In this document: one piece after another, positions 1 through 10,262 of the stretch
Layout of the letters: each line of letters opens with the position of its first letter
Position numbering within the stretch: position 1 is the stretch's first letter
Assembly: GCF_018294505.1 (NCBI RefSeq)
Contig: NC_057800.1
Span: 479,384,530-479,448,529, forward strand
Source: Triticum aestivum
Lineage: Eukaryota > Streptophyta > Magnoliopsida > Poales > Poaceae
Direction: 5' to 3'
DNA: 64,000 bases
The notes under the pieces: generated by a model
The model's input: only the letters and a program-made list of their open reading frames with translations
Databases searched by the model: none
Told to the model about the DNA's origin: nothing
Made by a program: the position numbers and the translations under genes

Positions 1-445
1 TTCGGAGATACCTGTAGAGCATCTTTATGATCACCTAGTTACATTGTGACGTTTGATAGCATAAAAGGTATTCCTCCGGTATCCGGGAGTTGCATAATCT
101 CATAGTCGGAGGAATATGTATTTGACATGAAGAAATCAATAGCAATAAACTCAATGATCAATATGCTAAGCTAACGGATGGGTGTTGTCCATCACATCAT
201 TCTTCTAATGATGTGATCCCGTTATCAAATGACAGCACATGTCTATGGTAGGAAACCTTAACCATCTTTGATCAATGAGCTAGTCTAGTAGAGGCTTACT
301 AGGGACACGGTATTTGTTTATGTATTCACACATGTATTTAAGTTTCCGGTCAATACAATTCTAGCAGGAATAATAAACCTTTATCATGATTAAGGAAATA
401 TAATAATAACCATTTTATTATTGTCTCTAGGGCATATTTCCATCA
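1..445 (-). mobile_element. Partial 3' LTR of BARE/WIS/Angela-like Copia element C
   Basis: This is the outer end of a minus-strand Copia LTR that continues beyond the window start. Its terminus at 438-445 reads TTCCATCA, so the LTR begins TGATGGAAATATGCCC in its own orientation. It shares long blocks with the LTRs of B, A and I, including the GATGTGATCCCGTTATC and CTCTAGGGCATATTTCC regions. Directly inside it, at 446-458, is the purine-rich primer site for plus-strand synthesis read in reverse (GTCTCCCACTT), which fixes the orientation. Confidence 0.88.
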
Positions 446-1011
446 GTCTCCCACTTCCACTAGAGTCAATAATCTAGTTTTACATCGCCATGCGATTAAC
501 ATCCATAGTTCACATCGCCATGTGATGGACACCTAAAGAGTTTACTAGAGTCAATAATCTACTTCACATCGCCATGTGATTAACACTCAAACAATATTAA
601 GGTGTGATCATGTTTTGCCTATGAGAGAAGTTTAGTCAACGGGCCTGTCACATTTAGATCCATATGTATTTTCCAAATTTCTATGTCTACAATGCTCTGC
701 ATGGAGCTACACTAGATAATTGCTCCCACTTCCAATATGTATCCTGATTGAGACTCGGTCATCCGGATTAGTGTTAAAGCTTGCATCAACGTAACTCTTT
801 ACGACGAACTCTTTATCACCTCCATAATCGAGAAACATTTCCTTAGTCCTCTTTAGGTAACTAAGGATAATTTTGACCATTGTCCAGTGATCTACACCTG
901 GATCACTATTGTACCCCCTTGCCAAACTTTTGGCAAGGTACACAATAGGCCTGGTACACAGTATGACATACTTTATAGAACCTATGATTGAGGCATAGGG
1001 AATGACTTTCA
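446..1011 (-). pseudogene. Element C: 3' internal region with RNase H remnant
   Basis: Read on the minus strand this is the C-terminal part of a BARE-type Copia polyprotein followed by the untranslated stretch before the 3' LTR. A translatable piece from about 1011 down to 707 contains the RT/RNase H linker motifs LCTRPIVYLAKSLAR and GVDHWTMVKIIL, then the RNase H start KSYVDASFNTNPDD, whose aspartate would be the first catalytic residue. The rest of RNase H is missing. The segment at 446-600 carries the palindromic TCACATCGCCATGTGA repeats typical of this group. The reading frame continues on the far side of inserted element B (from 9629), so this is the 3' half of one gene split by B. Confidence 0.8.
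1007..1011. repeat. Target site duplication of element B, left copy (TTTCA)
   Basis: The five bases TTTCA before the 5' LTR of B are repeated at 9624-9628 directly after its 3' LTR. This is the standard 5-bp duplication of an LTR-retrotransposon integrase, so B is a complete insertion into element C. Confidence 0.93.
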
Positions 1012-2757
1012 TGAAGGAAATATGCCCTAGAGGCAATAATAAAGTTATTATTTATTTCCTTATATCATGATAAATGTTTATTATTCATGCTAAAATTGTA
1101 TTAACCGGAAACATAATACATGTGTGAATACATAGACAAGCAGTATGTCACTACTATGCCTCTACTTGACTAGCTCGTTGAATCAAAGATGGTTAAGTTT
1201 CCTAGCCATAGACATGAGTTGTCATTTGATTAACGGGGTCACATCATTAGAGAATGATGTGATTGACTTGACCCATTCCGTTAGCGTAGCACTTGATCGT
1301 TTAGTTTGTTGATATTGCTTTCTTCATGACTTATACATGTTTCTATGACTATGAGATTATGCAACTCCCGTTTACCGGAGGAACACTTTGTGTGCTACCA
1401 AACGTCACAACGTAACTGGGTGATTATAAAGGTGCTCTACAGGTGTCTCCGAAGGTACTTGTTGGGTTGGCATATTTCGAGATTAGGATTTGTCACTCCG
1501 ATTGTCGGAGAGGTATCTCTGGGCCCACTCGGTAATGCACATCACTATAAGCCTTGCAAGCATTGCAACTAATGAGTTAGTTGCGGGATGATGTATTACG
1601 GAACGAGTAAAGAGACTTGCCGGTAACGAGATTGAACTAGGTATTGAGATACCGACGATCGAATCTCGGGCAAGTAACATACCGATGACAAAGGGAACAA
1701 CGTATGTTGTTATGCGGTTTGACCGATAAAGATCTTCGTAGAATATGTGGGAGCCAATATGAGCATCCAGGTTCCGCTATTGGTTATTGACCAGAGACGT
1801 GTCTCGGTCATGTCTACATAGTTCTCGAACCCGTAGGGTCCGCACGCTTAACGTTCGATGACGGTTATATTATGAGTTTATGTGTTTTGATGTACCGAAG
1901 GAGTTCGGAGTCCCGGATGAGATCGGGGACATGACGAGGAGTCTCGAAATGGTCGAGACGTAAAGATCGATATATTGGACGACTATATTCGGACATCGGA
2001 AAGGTTCCGAGTGATTCGGGTATTTTCGGGAGTACCGGGGAGTTACGGAATTCGTATTGGGCCTTAATGGGCCATACGGGAAAGGAGAGAAAGGCCTCAA
2101 AGGGTGGCCGCACCCCTCCCCATGGGCTGGTCCGAATTGGACTAGGGAGGGGGGCGCCCCCTTCCTTCCTTCTCCTTTTCCCTTCCCTTTCCTTCCCTCC
2201 TACTCCTACTACATGGAAGGGCTCCTAGTTCTACTAGGAAAAGGGGAATCCTACTCCCGGTGGGAGTAGGACTCCCCTAGGGCGCGCCATAGAGAGGGCC
2301 GGCCCTCCCCCTCCTCCACTCCTTTATATACGGTGGCAGGGGGCACCCCAAAGATACAACAATTGATCTCTTGATCTCTTAGCCGTGTGCGATGCCCCCC
2401 TCCACCATAATCCACCTCGATCATATCGTAGCGGTACTTATGCGAAGCCCTGCGTCGGTAAACATTATCATCATCACCACGCCATCGTGCTGACAAAACT
2501 CCCCCTCAACACTCGGCTGGATCGGAGTTTGAGGCACGTCATCGGGCTGAACGTGTGCGGAACTCGGAGGTGCCGTACGTTCGGTACTTGATCGGTCGGA
2601 TCGTGAAGATGTACGACTACATCAACCGCGTTGTGCTAACGCTTCCGCTTAACGGTCTACGAGGGTACGTGGACTACACTCTCCCCTCTCGTTGCTATGC
2701 ATCACCATGATCTTGCGTGTGCGTAGGAAATTTTTTAAATTACTGCGTTCCCCAACA
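1012..2757 (+). repeat. 5' LTR of element B
   Basis: The LTR starts TGAAGGAAATATGCC and ends TTCCCCAACA, keeping the TG...CA ends. It matches 7874-9623 over its whole length. The U3/R region is GC-rich between about 2090 and 2360 and contains a TATA box. Several short reading frames here are chance frames in the LTR. Confidence 0.93.
2333..2341 (+). promoter_or_regulatory. TATA box of element B 5' LTR
   Basis: TTTATATAC follows a pyrimidine-rich CCTCCACTCC stretch. The same motif occurs at the equivalent place in the 3' LTR of B (9188-9196) and in the LTR of A (54799-54807). It is the expected promoter for the element transcript. Confidence 0.7.
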
Positions 2758-2758
2758 G

Positions 2759-2771
2759 TGGCATCCGAGCC
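2759..2771 (+). other. Primer binding site of element B
   Basis: TGGCATCCGAGCC begins one base after the LTR end. It resembles the Copia consensus TGGTATCAGAGC, complementary to initiator Met-tRNA, with substitutions. Element A has TGGCATCAGAGCC at the same place. Confidence 0.75.
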
Positions 2772-4043
2772 AGGTTTTATGCGTTGATGTAATATGCACG
2801 AGTAGAACACAAATGAGTTGTGGGCGATATAAGTCATACTGCTTAACATCATGTCACACTTTGGTTCGGCGGTATTGTTGGATGAAGCGGCCCGGACCGA
2901 CATTACGCGTATGCTTACGCGAGACTGGTTTTACCGCCTTGCTATGCACACAGGTGACTAGCGGGTGTCAGTTTCTCCAACTTTAGTTGAACCGAGTGTG
3001 GCTACGCCCGGTCCTTGCGAAGGTAAAAACATCACCAACTTGACAAACTATCGTTGTGGTTTTGATGCGTAGGTAAGAACGGTTCTTGCTAAGCCCGTAG
3101 CAGCCACGTAAAACTTGCAACAACAAAGTAGAGGACGTCTGACTTGTTTTTGCAGGGCATGTTGTGATGTGATATGGTCAAGACGTGATGAGATATAAGT
3201 TGTTGTATAAGATGATCATGTTTTGTTGAAGTTATCGGCAACTGGCAGAAGCCTTATGGTTGTCTCTTTATTGCATAAGATGCAAGCGCCAAATAATTGC
3301 TTTACTTTATTGCTATGCGATAGCAATAGTTGCAAGAGCAATAGTTGGCGAGACGATCATGTGATGACACATTGATATAGATCAAGATGATGGAGATCAT
3401 GGTGTCATGCCGGTGACGATGGAAATCATGACGATGCTTTGGAGATGGAGATCAAAGGCACAAGATGATGATGGCCATATCATGTCACATATTTTGATTG
3501 CATGTGATGTTTATCTTTTATGCATCTTATCTTGCTTTGATTGACGGTAGCATTATAAGATGATCTCTCACTAAATTTCAAGATAAAAGTGTTCTCCCTG
3601 AGTATGCACCGTTGCCAAAGTTCGTCGTGCCCAGACACCACGTGATGATCGGGTGTGATAAGCTCTACGTCCATCTACAACGGGTGCAAGCCAGTTTTGC
3701 ACACGCAGAATACTCAGGTTAAACTTGACGAGCCTAGCATATGCAGATATGGCCTCGGAACACTGAGACCGAAAGGTCGAGCGTGAATCATATAGTAGAT
3801 ATGATCAACATAGTGATGTTCACCATTGAAAACTACTCCATTTCACGTGATGATCGGTTATGGTTTAGTTGATTTGGATCACGTGATCACTTAGAAGATT
3901 AGAGGGATGTCTTTCTAAGTGGGAGTTCTTAAGTAATATGATTAATTGAACTTAAATTTATCATGAACTTAGTCCTGGTAGTATTAGCATATCTATGTTG
4001 TAGATCAATAGCTCGCGTTTAGCTCCCCTGTTTTATTTTTGAT
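2772..4043 (+). other. Untranslated leader of element B
   Basis: This is a long leader between the primer site and gag, closely matching the leader of element A (55249-56464). Blocks such as the GAGTATGCACCGTTGCC region and the CACGTGATGATCGG repeats are shared. I see no coding sequence. Packaging and dimerisation signals usually lie in this position, but none can be assigned by eye. Confidence 0.75.
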
Positions 4044-4815
4044 ATGTTCCTAGAGAAAACTAAGTTGAAAGATGTTAGTAGCAATGATGCGGATTGGATC
4101 CGTGATCTGAGGTTTATCCTCATTGCTGCACAGAAGAATTATGTACTTGATGCACCGCTAGGTGACAAACCTATTGCAGGAGCAGATGCAGATGTTATGA
4201 ACGTTTGGCTAGCTCAATATGATGACTACTTGATAGTTTAGTGCACCATGCTTAAACGGCTTAGAATCGGGACTTCAAAGACGTTTTGAACGTCATGGAC
4301 CATATGAGATGTTCCAGGAGTTGAAGTTAATATTTCAAGTAAATACCCGAGTTGAGAGATATGAAGTCTCCAACAAGTTCTATAGCTAAAAGATGGAGGA
4401 GAATAGCTCAAGCAGTGAGCATGTGCTCAGATTGTCTGGGTACTACAATCGCTTGAATCAAGTGGGAGTTAATCTTCCAGATAAAATAGTGATTGACAGA
4501 ATTCTCTAGTCACCATCACCAAGTTAGTAGAACTTCGTGATGAACTATAATATGCAAGGGATAAAGAAAACAATTCCCAAGCTCTTCGTGATGCTGAAAT
4601 CGACGAAGGTAGAAATGAAGAAAAGCATCAAGTGTTGATGGTAAATAAAACCACTAGTTTCAAGTAAAGGGGCAAATGGAAGAAAGGGGAACTTCAAGAA
4701 GAACGACAAACAAGTTGCTGCTCAAGTGAAAAACCCAAGTCTGGACCTAAGCCTGAAACTGAGTGCTTCTACTGCAAAGGAACTGGTCATTGGAAGCGGA
4801 ACTACCCCAAGTAAT
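4044..4815 (+). pseudogene. Degenerate gag of element B
   Basis: Copia gag (capsid and nucleocapsid). The first part reads EKTKLKDVSSNDADWIRD and LIAAQKNYVLDAPLG, matching the gag start of element A, with a stop at about 4239. Several frames are needed to follow it further. The zinc knuckle at 4763-4804 reads CFYCKGTGHWKRNY, so the final cysteine of the CX2CX4HX4C motif is replaced by tyrosine, and a TAA stop follows a few codons later. No functional capsid could be made from this copy. Confidence 0.85.
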
Positions 4816-4849
4816 TGGCGGATAGGAAGGTTGGCAAAGTGAACATAGG

Positions 4850-6334
4850 TATATTTGATATACATGTTATTGATGTGTACTTTACTAATGTTTATAGCAA
4901 CCCCTTATTTGATACTAGTTAAGTTGCTAAGAATAGTAACTCGAAACGGGAGTTGCAGAATGAACAGAGACTAGTTAAGGGTGAAGTGACGATGTGTATT
5001 GGAAATGGTTCCAAGATTGATATGATCAACATCGCACACTCCCTATACTTTCGGGATTAGTGTTAAACCTAAAATAAATGTTATTTAGTGTTTGTGTTGA
5101 GCATGAATATGATTGGATCATGTTTATTGCAATACGGTTATTCATGTAAGTTAGAGAATAATTTTTGTTCTGTTTACATGAATAAAACCTTCTATGGTCA
5201 TACACCCAATGAAAATGGTTTGTTGGATCTCGATCGTGGTGATACACATTTTTATAATATTGAAGCCAAAAGATGCAAAGTTAATAATGATAGTGCAACT
5301 TATTTGTGGCACTGCCGTTGAGGTCATATTGGTGTAAAGCGCATGAAGAAAATCCATGCTGATGGGCTTTTGGAATCACTTGATTATGAATCAGTTGATG
5401 CTTGCGAACCATGCCTCATGGGCAAGATGACTGAGACTCCGTTCTCCGGAACAATGGAGCGAGCAACAGATTTGTTGGAAATCATACATACTGATGTATG
5501 TGGTCCGATGAATATTGAGGCTCGCGGCAGGTATCATTATTTTCTGATCTTCACAGATGATTTGAGCAGATATGAGTATATCTACTTGATGAAACACAAG
5601 TCTGAAACATTTGAAAAGTTCAAAGAATTTCAGAGTGAAGTGGAGAATCATCGTAACAAAAATAAAAGTTTCTACGATATGATCGCAGAAGTAAAATATT
5701 TGAGTTACGAGTTTGGCCTTCAGTTAAAACAATGTGAAATAGTTTCACTACTCACGCCACCTGGAACACCACAGTGTAATGGTGTGTCCGAACATCGTAA
5801 CCGTACTTTATTAGATATGGTGCGATCTATGATGTCTCTTACCGATTTACCACTATTGTTTTGGGGTTATGCATTAGAGACAGCTACATTCACATTAAAT
5901 AGGGCACCATCTAAATCCGTTGAGACGACACCGTATGAACTATGGTTTGGCAAGAAACCTAAGCTGTCGTTTCTTAAAGTTTGAGGTTGCAATGCTTATG
6001 TGAAAAAGTTTCAACCTGATAAGCTCAAACCCAAATCGGAGAAGTGCATCTTCATAGGATACCCAAAAGAAAATGTTGGGTACACCTTCTATCACAGATC
6101 CGAAGGCAAGATATTCATTGCTGAGAATGGATCCTTTCTAGAGAAGGAGTTTCTCTCGAAAGAAGTGAGTGGGACGAAAGTAGAACTTGATGAGGTAACT
6201 GTACCTGCTCCCTTATTGGAAAGTAATTCATCACAGAAATCTGTTCATGTGACTACTACACCAATTAGTGAGGAAGCTAATGATGATGATCATGTAACTT
6301 CAGGTCAAGTTACTACCGAACCTCGTAGGTAAAC
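4850..6334 (+). pseudogene. Degenerate protease-integrase region of element B
   Basis: The protease active site is lost: the place equivalent to FDTG in element A reads Phe-Asp-Thr-Ser-stop near 4910-4921. The longest open piece is the integrase core at 5343-5984 (213 codons), beginning MKKIHADGLLESLDYES and including HTDVCGPMN (first catalytic Asp) and NGVSEHRNRT (catalytic Glu). The second catalytic aspartate is gone, because the RSDRGGEY block of element A is replaced by YDMIAEVKY. A stop follows at 5982-5984. The linker continues at 6000-6332 and ends in another stop. The histidine/cysteine pre-integrase zinc region before it is also broken by a stop near 5320. Confidence 0.88.
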
Positions 6335-7676
6335 AAGAGTGAGATCCGCACCAGAGTGGTACGGTAATCATGTTCTGGAGGTCATGTTACTTGACCATGA
6401 CAAGCCTATGAACTATGAGGAAGCGATGATGAGCCCAGATTCCGCAAAATGGCTTGAGGCCATGAAATCTGAGATGAGATCCATGTATGAGAACAAAGTA
6501 TGAACTTTGATTGACTTGCCCATTGATCAGCGAGCCATTGAGATTAAATGGATCTTCAAGAGAAAGACGGACGCTGATAGTAGTGTAACTATCTACAAAG
6601 CTAGAATTGTCACAAAAAGGTTTTCGACAAGTTCAAGGTGTTGACTACGATGAGAGTTTCTCACTTGTATCTATGCTTAAGTCTGTCCGAATCATGTTAA
6701 CAATTGCCGCATTTTATGAAATCTGGCAGATGGATAAACAAAACTGCATCCCTTAATGGATTTATTAAAGAAGAGTTTTATATGATGCAACCAGAAGGTT
6801 TTGTCAATCCTAAAGGTACTAACAAAATATGCAAGCTCCAGCGATCCATCTATGGACTGGTGCAAGCATCTCGGAGTTGGAATATACGCTTTGATAAGTT
6901 GATCAAAGCATATAGTTTTATACAGACTTGCGGTGAAGCCTGTATTTACAAGAAAGTGAGTGGGAGCACTACAGCATTTCTGATAAGTATATGTGAATGA
7001 CATATTGTTGATCAGAGATAATGTAGAATTATTCTGCAAAGCATAAAGGAATGTTTGAAAGGAGTTTTTCAAAGAAAGACCTCGGTGAAGCTGCTTACAT
7101 ATTGAGCATCAAGATCTATAGAGATAGATCAAGACGCTTGATAAGTTTTTCAATGAGTACATACCTTGACAAGATTTTGAAGTAGTTCAAAATGGAACAG
7201 TCAAAGAAGGATTTCTTGCCTTTGTTACAGGGTGTGAAGTTGAGTAAGACTCAAAACCCGACCACGGCAGAAGATAGAGAGAGAATGAAAGTCATTCCCT
7301 ATGCCTTAGCCATAGGTTCTATAAAGTATGCCATGCTGTGTACCAGACCTATTGTATACCCTGCCCTGAGTTTGGCAAGGGAGTACAATAGTGATCTAGG
7401 AGTAGATCACTGGACATTGGTCAAAATTATCCTTAGTGGAATAAGGATATGTTTCTCGATTATGGATGTGACAAAAGGTTCATCGTAAAGGGTTACGTCG
7501 ATGCAAGTTTTGACACTGATCTAGATGACTCAAAGTCTCAATCTGGATACATATTGAAAGTGGGAGCAATTAGCTAGAGTAGCTCCGTGCAGAGCATTGT
7601 TGACATAGAAATTTGCAAAATACATACGGATCTGAATGTGGCAGACCCGTTGACTAAACTTCCCTCACAAGCAAAA
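6335..7676 (+). pseudogene. Degenerate reverse transcriptase-RNase H of element B
   Basis: Recognisable islands include MMQPEGFVNPKG and [17 protein letters not shown] (RT) at 6780-6890, then CTRPIVYPALSLAREYNS (RT/RNase H connection) near 7340-7390. The YVDD box is destroyed: at about 6988-7000 the frame reads Ile-Cys-Glu-stop where element A has Leu-Tyr-Val-Asp-Asp. Large parts of RNase H after 7500 are deleted, and the sequence jumps to the end of the gene near 7615-7680 (HTDLNVADPLTK). This is a dead polymerase. Confidence 0.87.
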
Positions 7677-7699
7677 CATGATCACACCTTAGTACTCTT

Positions 7700-7860
7700 T
7701 GGGTATTAATCACATAGCGATGTGAACTAGATTATTGACTCTAGTAAACCCTTTGGGTGTTGGTCACATGACGATGTGAACTATGGGTGTTAATCACATG
7801 GTAATGTGAACTATTGATGTTAAATCACATGGCGATGTGAACTAGATTATTGACTCTAGT
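7700..7860 (+). repeat. Palindromic minisatellite upstream of the purine tract (element B)
   Basis: Four imperfect copies of a roughly 30-base unit of the form GGTGTTAATCACATGGCGAT plus GTGAACTA are separated by two copies of GATTATTGACTCTAGT. Each unit contains the palindrome TCACAT-NGCG-ATGTGA. The same repeat lies in reverse at 466-600 in element C and at 27810-27935 in element I, but element A has lost it. Confidence 0.8.
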
Positions 7861-7873
7861 GCAAGTGGGAGAC
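7861..7873 (+). other. Polypurine tract of element B
   Basis: GCAAGTGGGAGAC directly abuts the 3' LTR start. It is the expected primer for plus-strand synthesis and is shared in reverse by elements C and I. Confidence 0.8.
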
Positions 7874-9623
7874 TGAAGGAAATATGCCCTAGAGGCAATA
7901 ATAAAGTTATTATTTATTTCCTTATATCATGATAAATGTTTATTATTCATGCTAGAATTGTATTAACCGGAAACATAATACATGTGTGAATACATAGACA
8001 AACAGTATGTCACTAGTATGCCTCTACTTGACTAGCTCGTTGAATCAAAGATGGTTAAGTTTCCTAGCCATAGACATGAGTTGTCATTTGATTAACGGGG
8101 TCACATCATTAGAGAATGATGTGATTGACTTGAACCATTCTGTTAGCATAGCACTTGATCGTTTAGTTTGTTGCTATTGCTTTCTTCATGACTTATACAT
8201 GTTTCTATGACTATGAGATTATGCAACTCCCGTTTATCGGAGGAACACTTTGTGTGCTACCAAACGTCACAACGTAACTGGGTGATTATAAAGGTGCTCT
8301 ACAGGTGTCTCCGAAGGTACTTGTTGGGTTGGCGTATTTCGAGATTAGGATTTGTCGCTCCGATTGTCGGAGAGGTATCTTTGGGCCCACTCGATAATGC
8401 ACATCACTATAAGCCTTGCAAGCATTGCAACTAATGAGTTAGTTGCGGGATGATGTATTGCGGAACGAGTAAAGAGACATGCCGGTAACGAGATTGAACT
8501 AGGTATTGAGATACCGACGATCGAATCTCGGGCAAGTAATATACCGTTGACAAAGGGAACAACGTATGTTGTTGTGCGGTTTGACCGATAAAGATCTTCG
8601 TAGAATATGTGGGAGCTAATATGAGCATACAGGTTCCTTTATTGGTTATTGACCGGAGACGTGTCTCGGTCATGTCTACATAGTTCTCGAACCCGTAGGG
8701 TCCGCACGCTTAACGTTACGATGACGGTTATATTATGAGTTTATATGTTTTGATGTACCGAAGGAGTTCGGAGTCTCGGATGAGATCGGGGACATGATGA
8801 GGAGTCTCGAAATGGTCGAGACGTAAAGATTGATATATTGGACGACTATATTCGGACATCGGAAAGGTTCCGAGTGATTCGGGGTTTTTCAGGAGTACCG
8901 GGGAGTTACGAGAATTCGTATTAGGCCTTAATGGGCCATACGGGAAAGGAGAGAAAGGCCTCAAAGGGTGGCCGCACCCCTCCCCATGGGCTGGTCCAAA
9001 TTGGACTAGGGAGGGGGGCGCCCCCTTCCTTCCTTCTCCTTTTCCCTTCCCTTTTCCTTCCCTCCTACTCCTACTACATGGAAGGGCTCCTAGTTCTACT
9101 AGGAAAAGGGGAATCCTACTCCCGGTGGGAGTAGGACTCCCCTAGGGCCTGCCATAGAGAGGGCCGGCCCTCCCCCTCCTCCACTCCTTTATATACGGGG
9201 GCAGGGGGCACCCCAAAGATACAACAATTGATCTCTTGATCTCTTAGCCATGTGTGGTGCCCCCCTCCACCATAATCCACCTCGATCATATCGTAGCGGT
9301 GCTTATGCGAAGCCCTGCTTCGGTAGAACATTATCATCATCACCACGCCGTCGTGCTGACACAACTCTCCCTCAACACTCAGTTGGATCGGAGTTAGAGG
9401 GACGTCATCGGGCTGAACGTGTGCTGAACTCGGAGCTGCCGTACGTTCGGTACTTGATCGGTCGGATCGTGAAGACGTACGACTACATCAACCGAGTTGT
9501 GCTAACGCTTCCGCTTAACAGTTTACGAGGGTACGTGGACGACACTCTCCCCTCTCGTTGCTATGCATCACCATGATCTTGCGTGTGTGTAAGAAATTTT
9601 TGAAATTACTATGTTCCCCAACA
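7874..9623 (+). repeat. 3' LTR of element B
   Basis: This is the direct repeat of 1012-2757, starting TGAAGGAAATATGCC and ending GTTCCCCAACA. It is followed at 9624-9628 by the TTTCA target duplication. The TATA box is at 9188-9196. Confidence 0.93.
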
Positions 9624-9628
9624 TTTCA
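9624..9628. repeat. Target site duplication of element B, right copy (TTTCA)
   Basis: Matches 1007-1011. On the minus strand the bases also continue the coding sequence of element C across the insertion point. Confidence 0.92.
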
Positions 9629-10262
9629 TTCTCTGTCTATCTTCTGGTGTGGCTGTACTTTGAGTCTTACTCAACTTCACACCTTACAATACAGGCTAGA
9701 ACTCCTTCTTTGACTGATCAATTTTGAACTCCTTCAAAATCTTGTCAAGGTATGAACTCATTGAAAATCTTATCAAGCGTCTTGATCTATCTCTATAGAT
9801 CTTGATGCCTAATATGTAAGCAGCTCCATCGAGGTTTTTCACTGAAAAATTCTTATTCAAGTATCCTTTTATGCTATCTAGAATTTCTATATCATTTCTG
9901 ATCAGCAATATGTCATCCACATATAATATCAGAAATATCACAAAGCTCCCACTCACTTTCTTGTAAATACTGACTTCAACGTAAGTCTGTATAAAACCAT
10001 ATGCTTTGATCACCTCATCAAAGCATATATTCCAACTTCAAGATGCTTGCACCAGTCCATAGATGGATCACTGGAGCTTGCACACTTTGTTAGCACCTTT
10101 AGGATCGACAAAACCTTCTGGTTGCATCATATACAACTCTTCTTTAAGATATCCTTTAAGGAATGTTGTTTTGACATCCATTTGCCAAATTTCATCAGAA
10201 AATGTGGCAATTGCTAACATGATTCGGACGGACTTAAGCATCGCTATGGGTGAGAAAGTCTC
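9629..10262 (-). pseudogene. Element C: reverse transcriptase fragment
   Basis: On the minus strand this reads as a BARE-type RT: SVKNLDGAAYILGIKIYRDR, the catalytic box LYVDDILL and, upstream of it, the remnants of PEGFVDPKG and KLQRSIYGL (in + coordinates about 10040-10130). The stretch 9696-10013 is open. C's coding strand begins abruptly at 10262 within the RT motif encoding DETFSP, next to the truncated LTR D1, so the gag, integrase and 5' LTR of C have been lost here. The 3' continuation lies beyond element B at 1011-446. Confidence 0.85.

Larger units (their letters stand above)
1012..9623 (+). mobile_element. Complete BARE/WIS/Angela-like Copia element B
   Basis: An 8.6-kb Copia element has two LTRs of about 1.75 kb, a Met-tRNA-type primer site, a purine tract and an intact TTTCA target duplication. 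It is inserted in antisense into the RNase H region of element C. The order gag, protease, integrase, reverse transcriptase, RNase H is recognisable, but every module carries stops or frame changes. The LTRs remain very similar: I count seven differences in about the first 330 aligned bases. A coding region so damaged between LTRs so alike suggests that the copied template was already defective and used proteins from relatives such as element A. Confidence 0.93.

Noticed and set aside
7700..7860. Regularly spaced palindromic repeats as a CRISPR-like array
   Set aside because: There are only four imperfect units with repeated spacers, in the fixed pre-purine-tract position of a plant retrotransposon, with no associated genes. 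It is a minisatellite.
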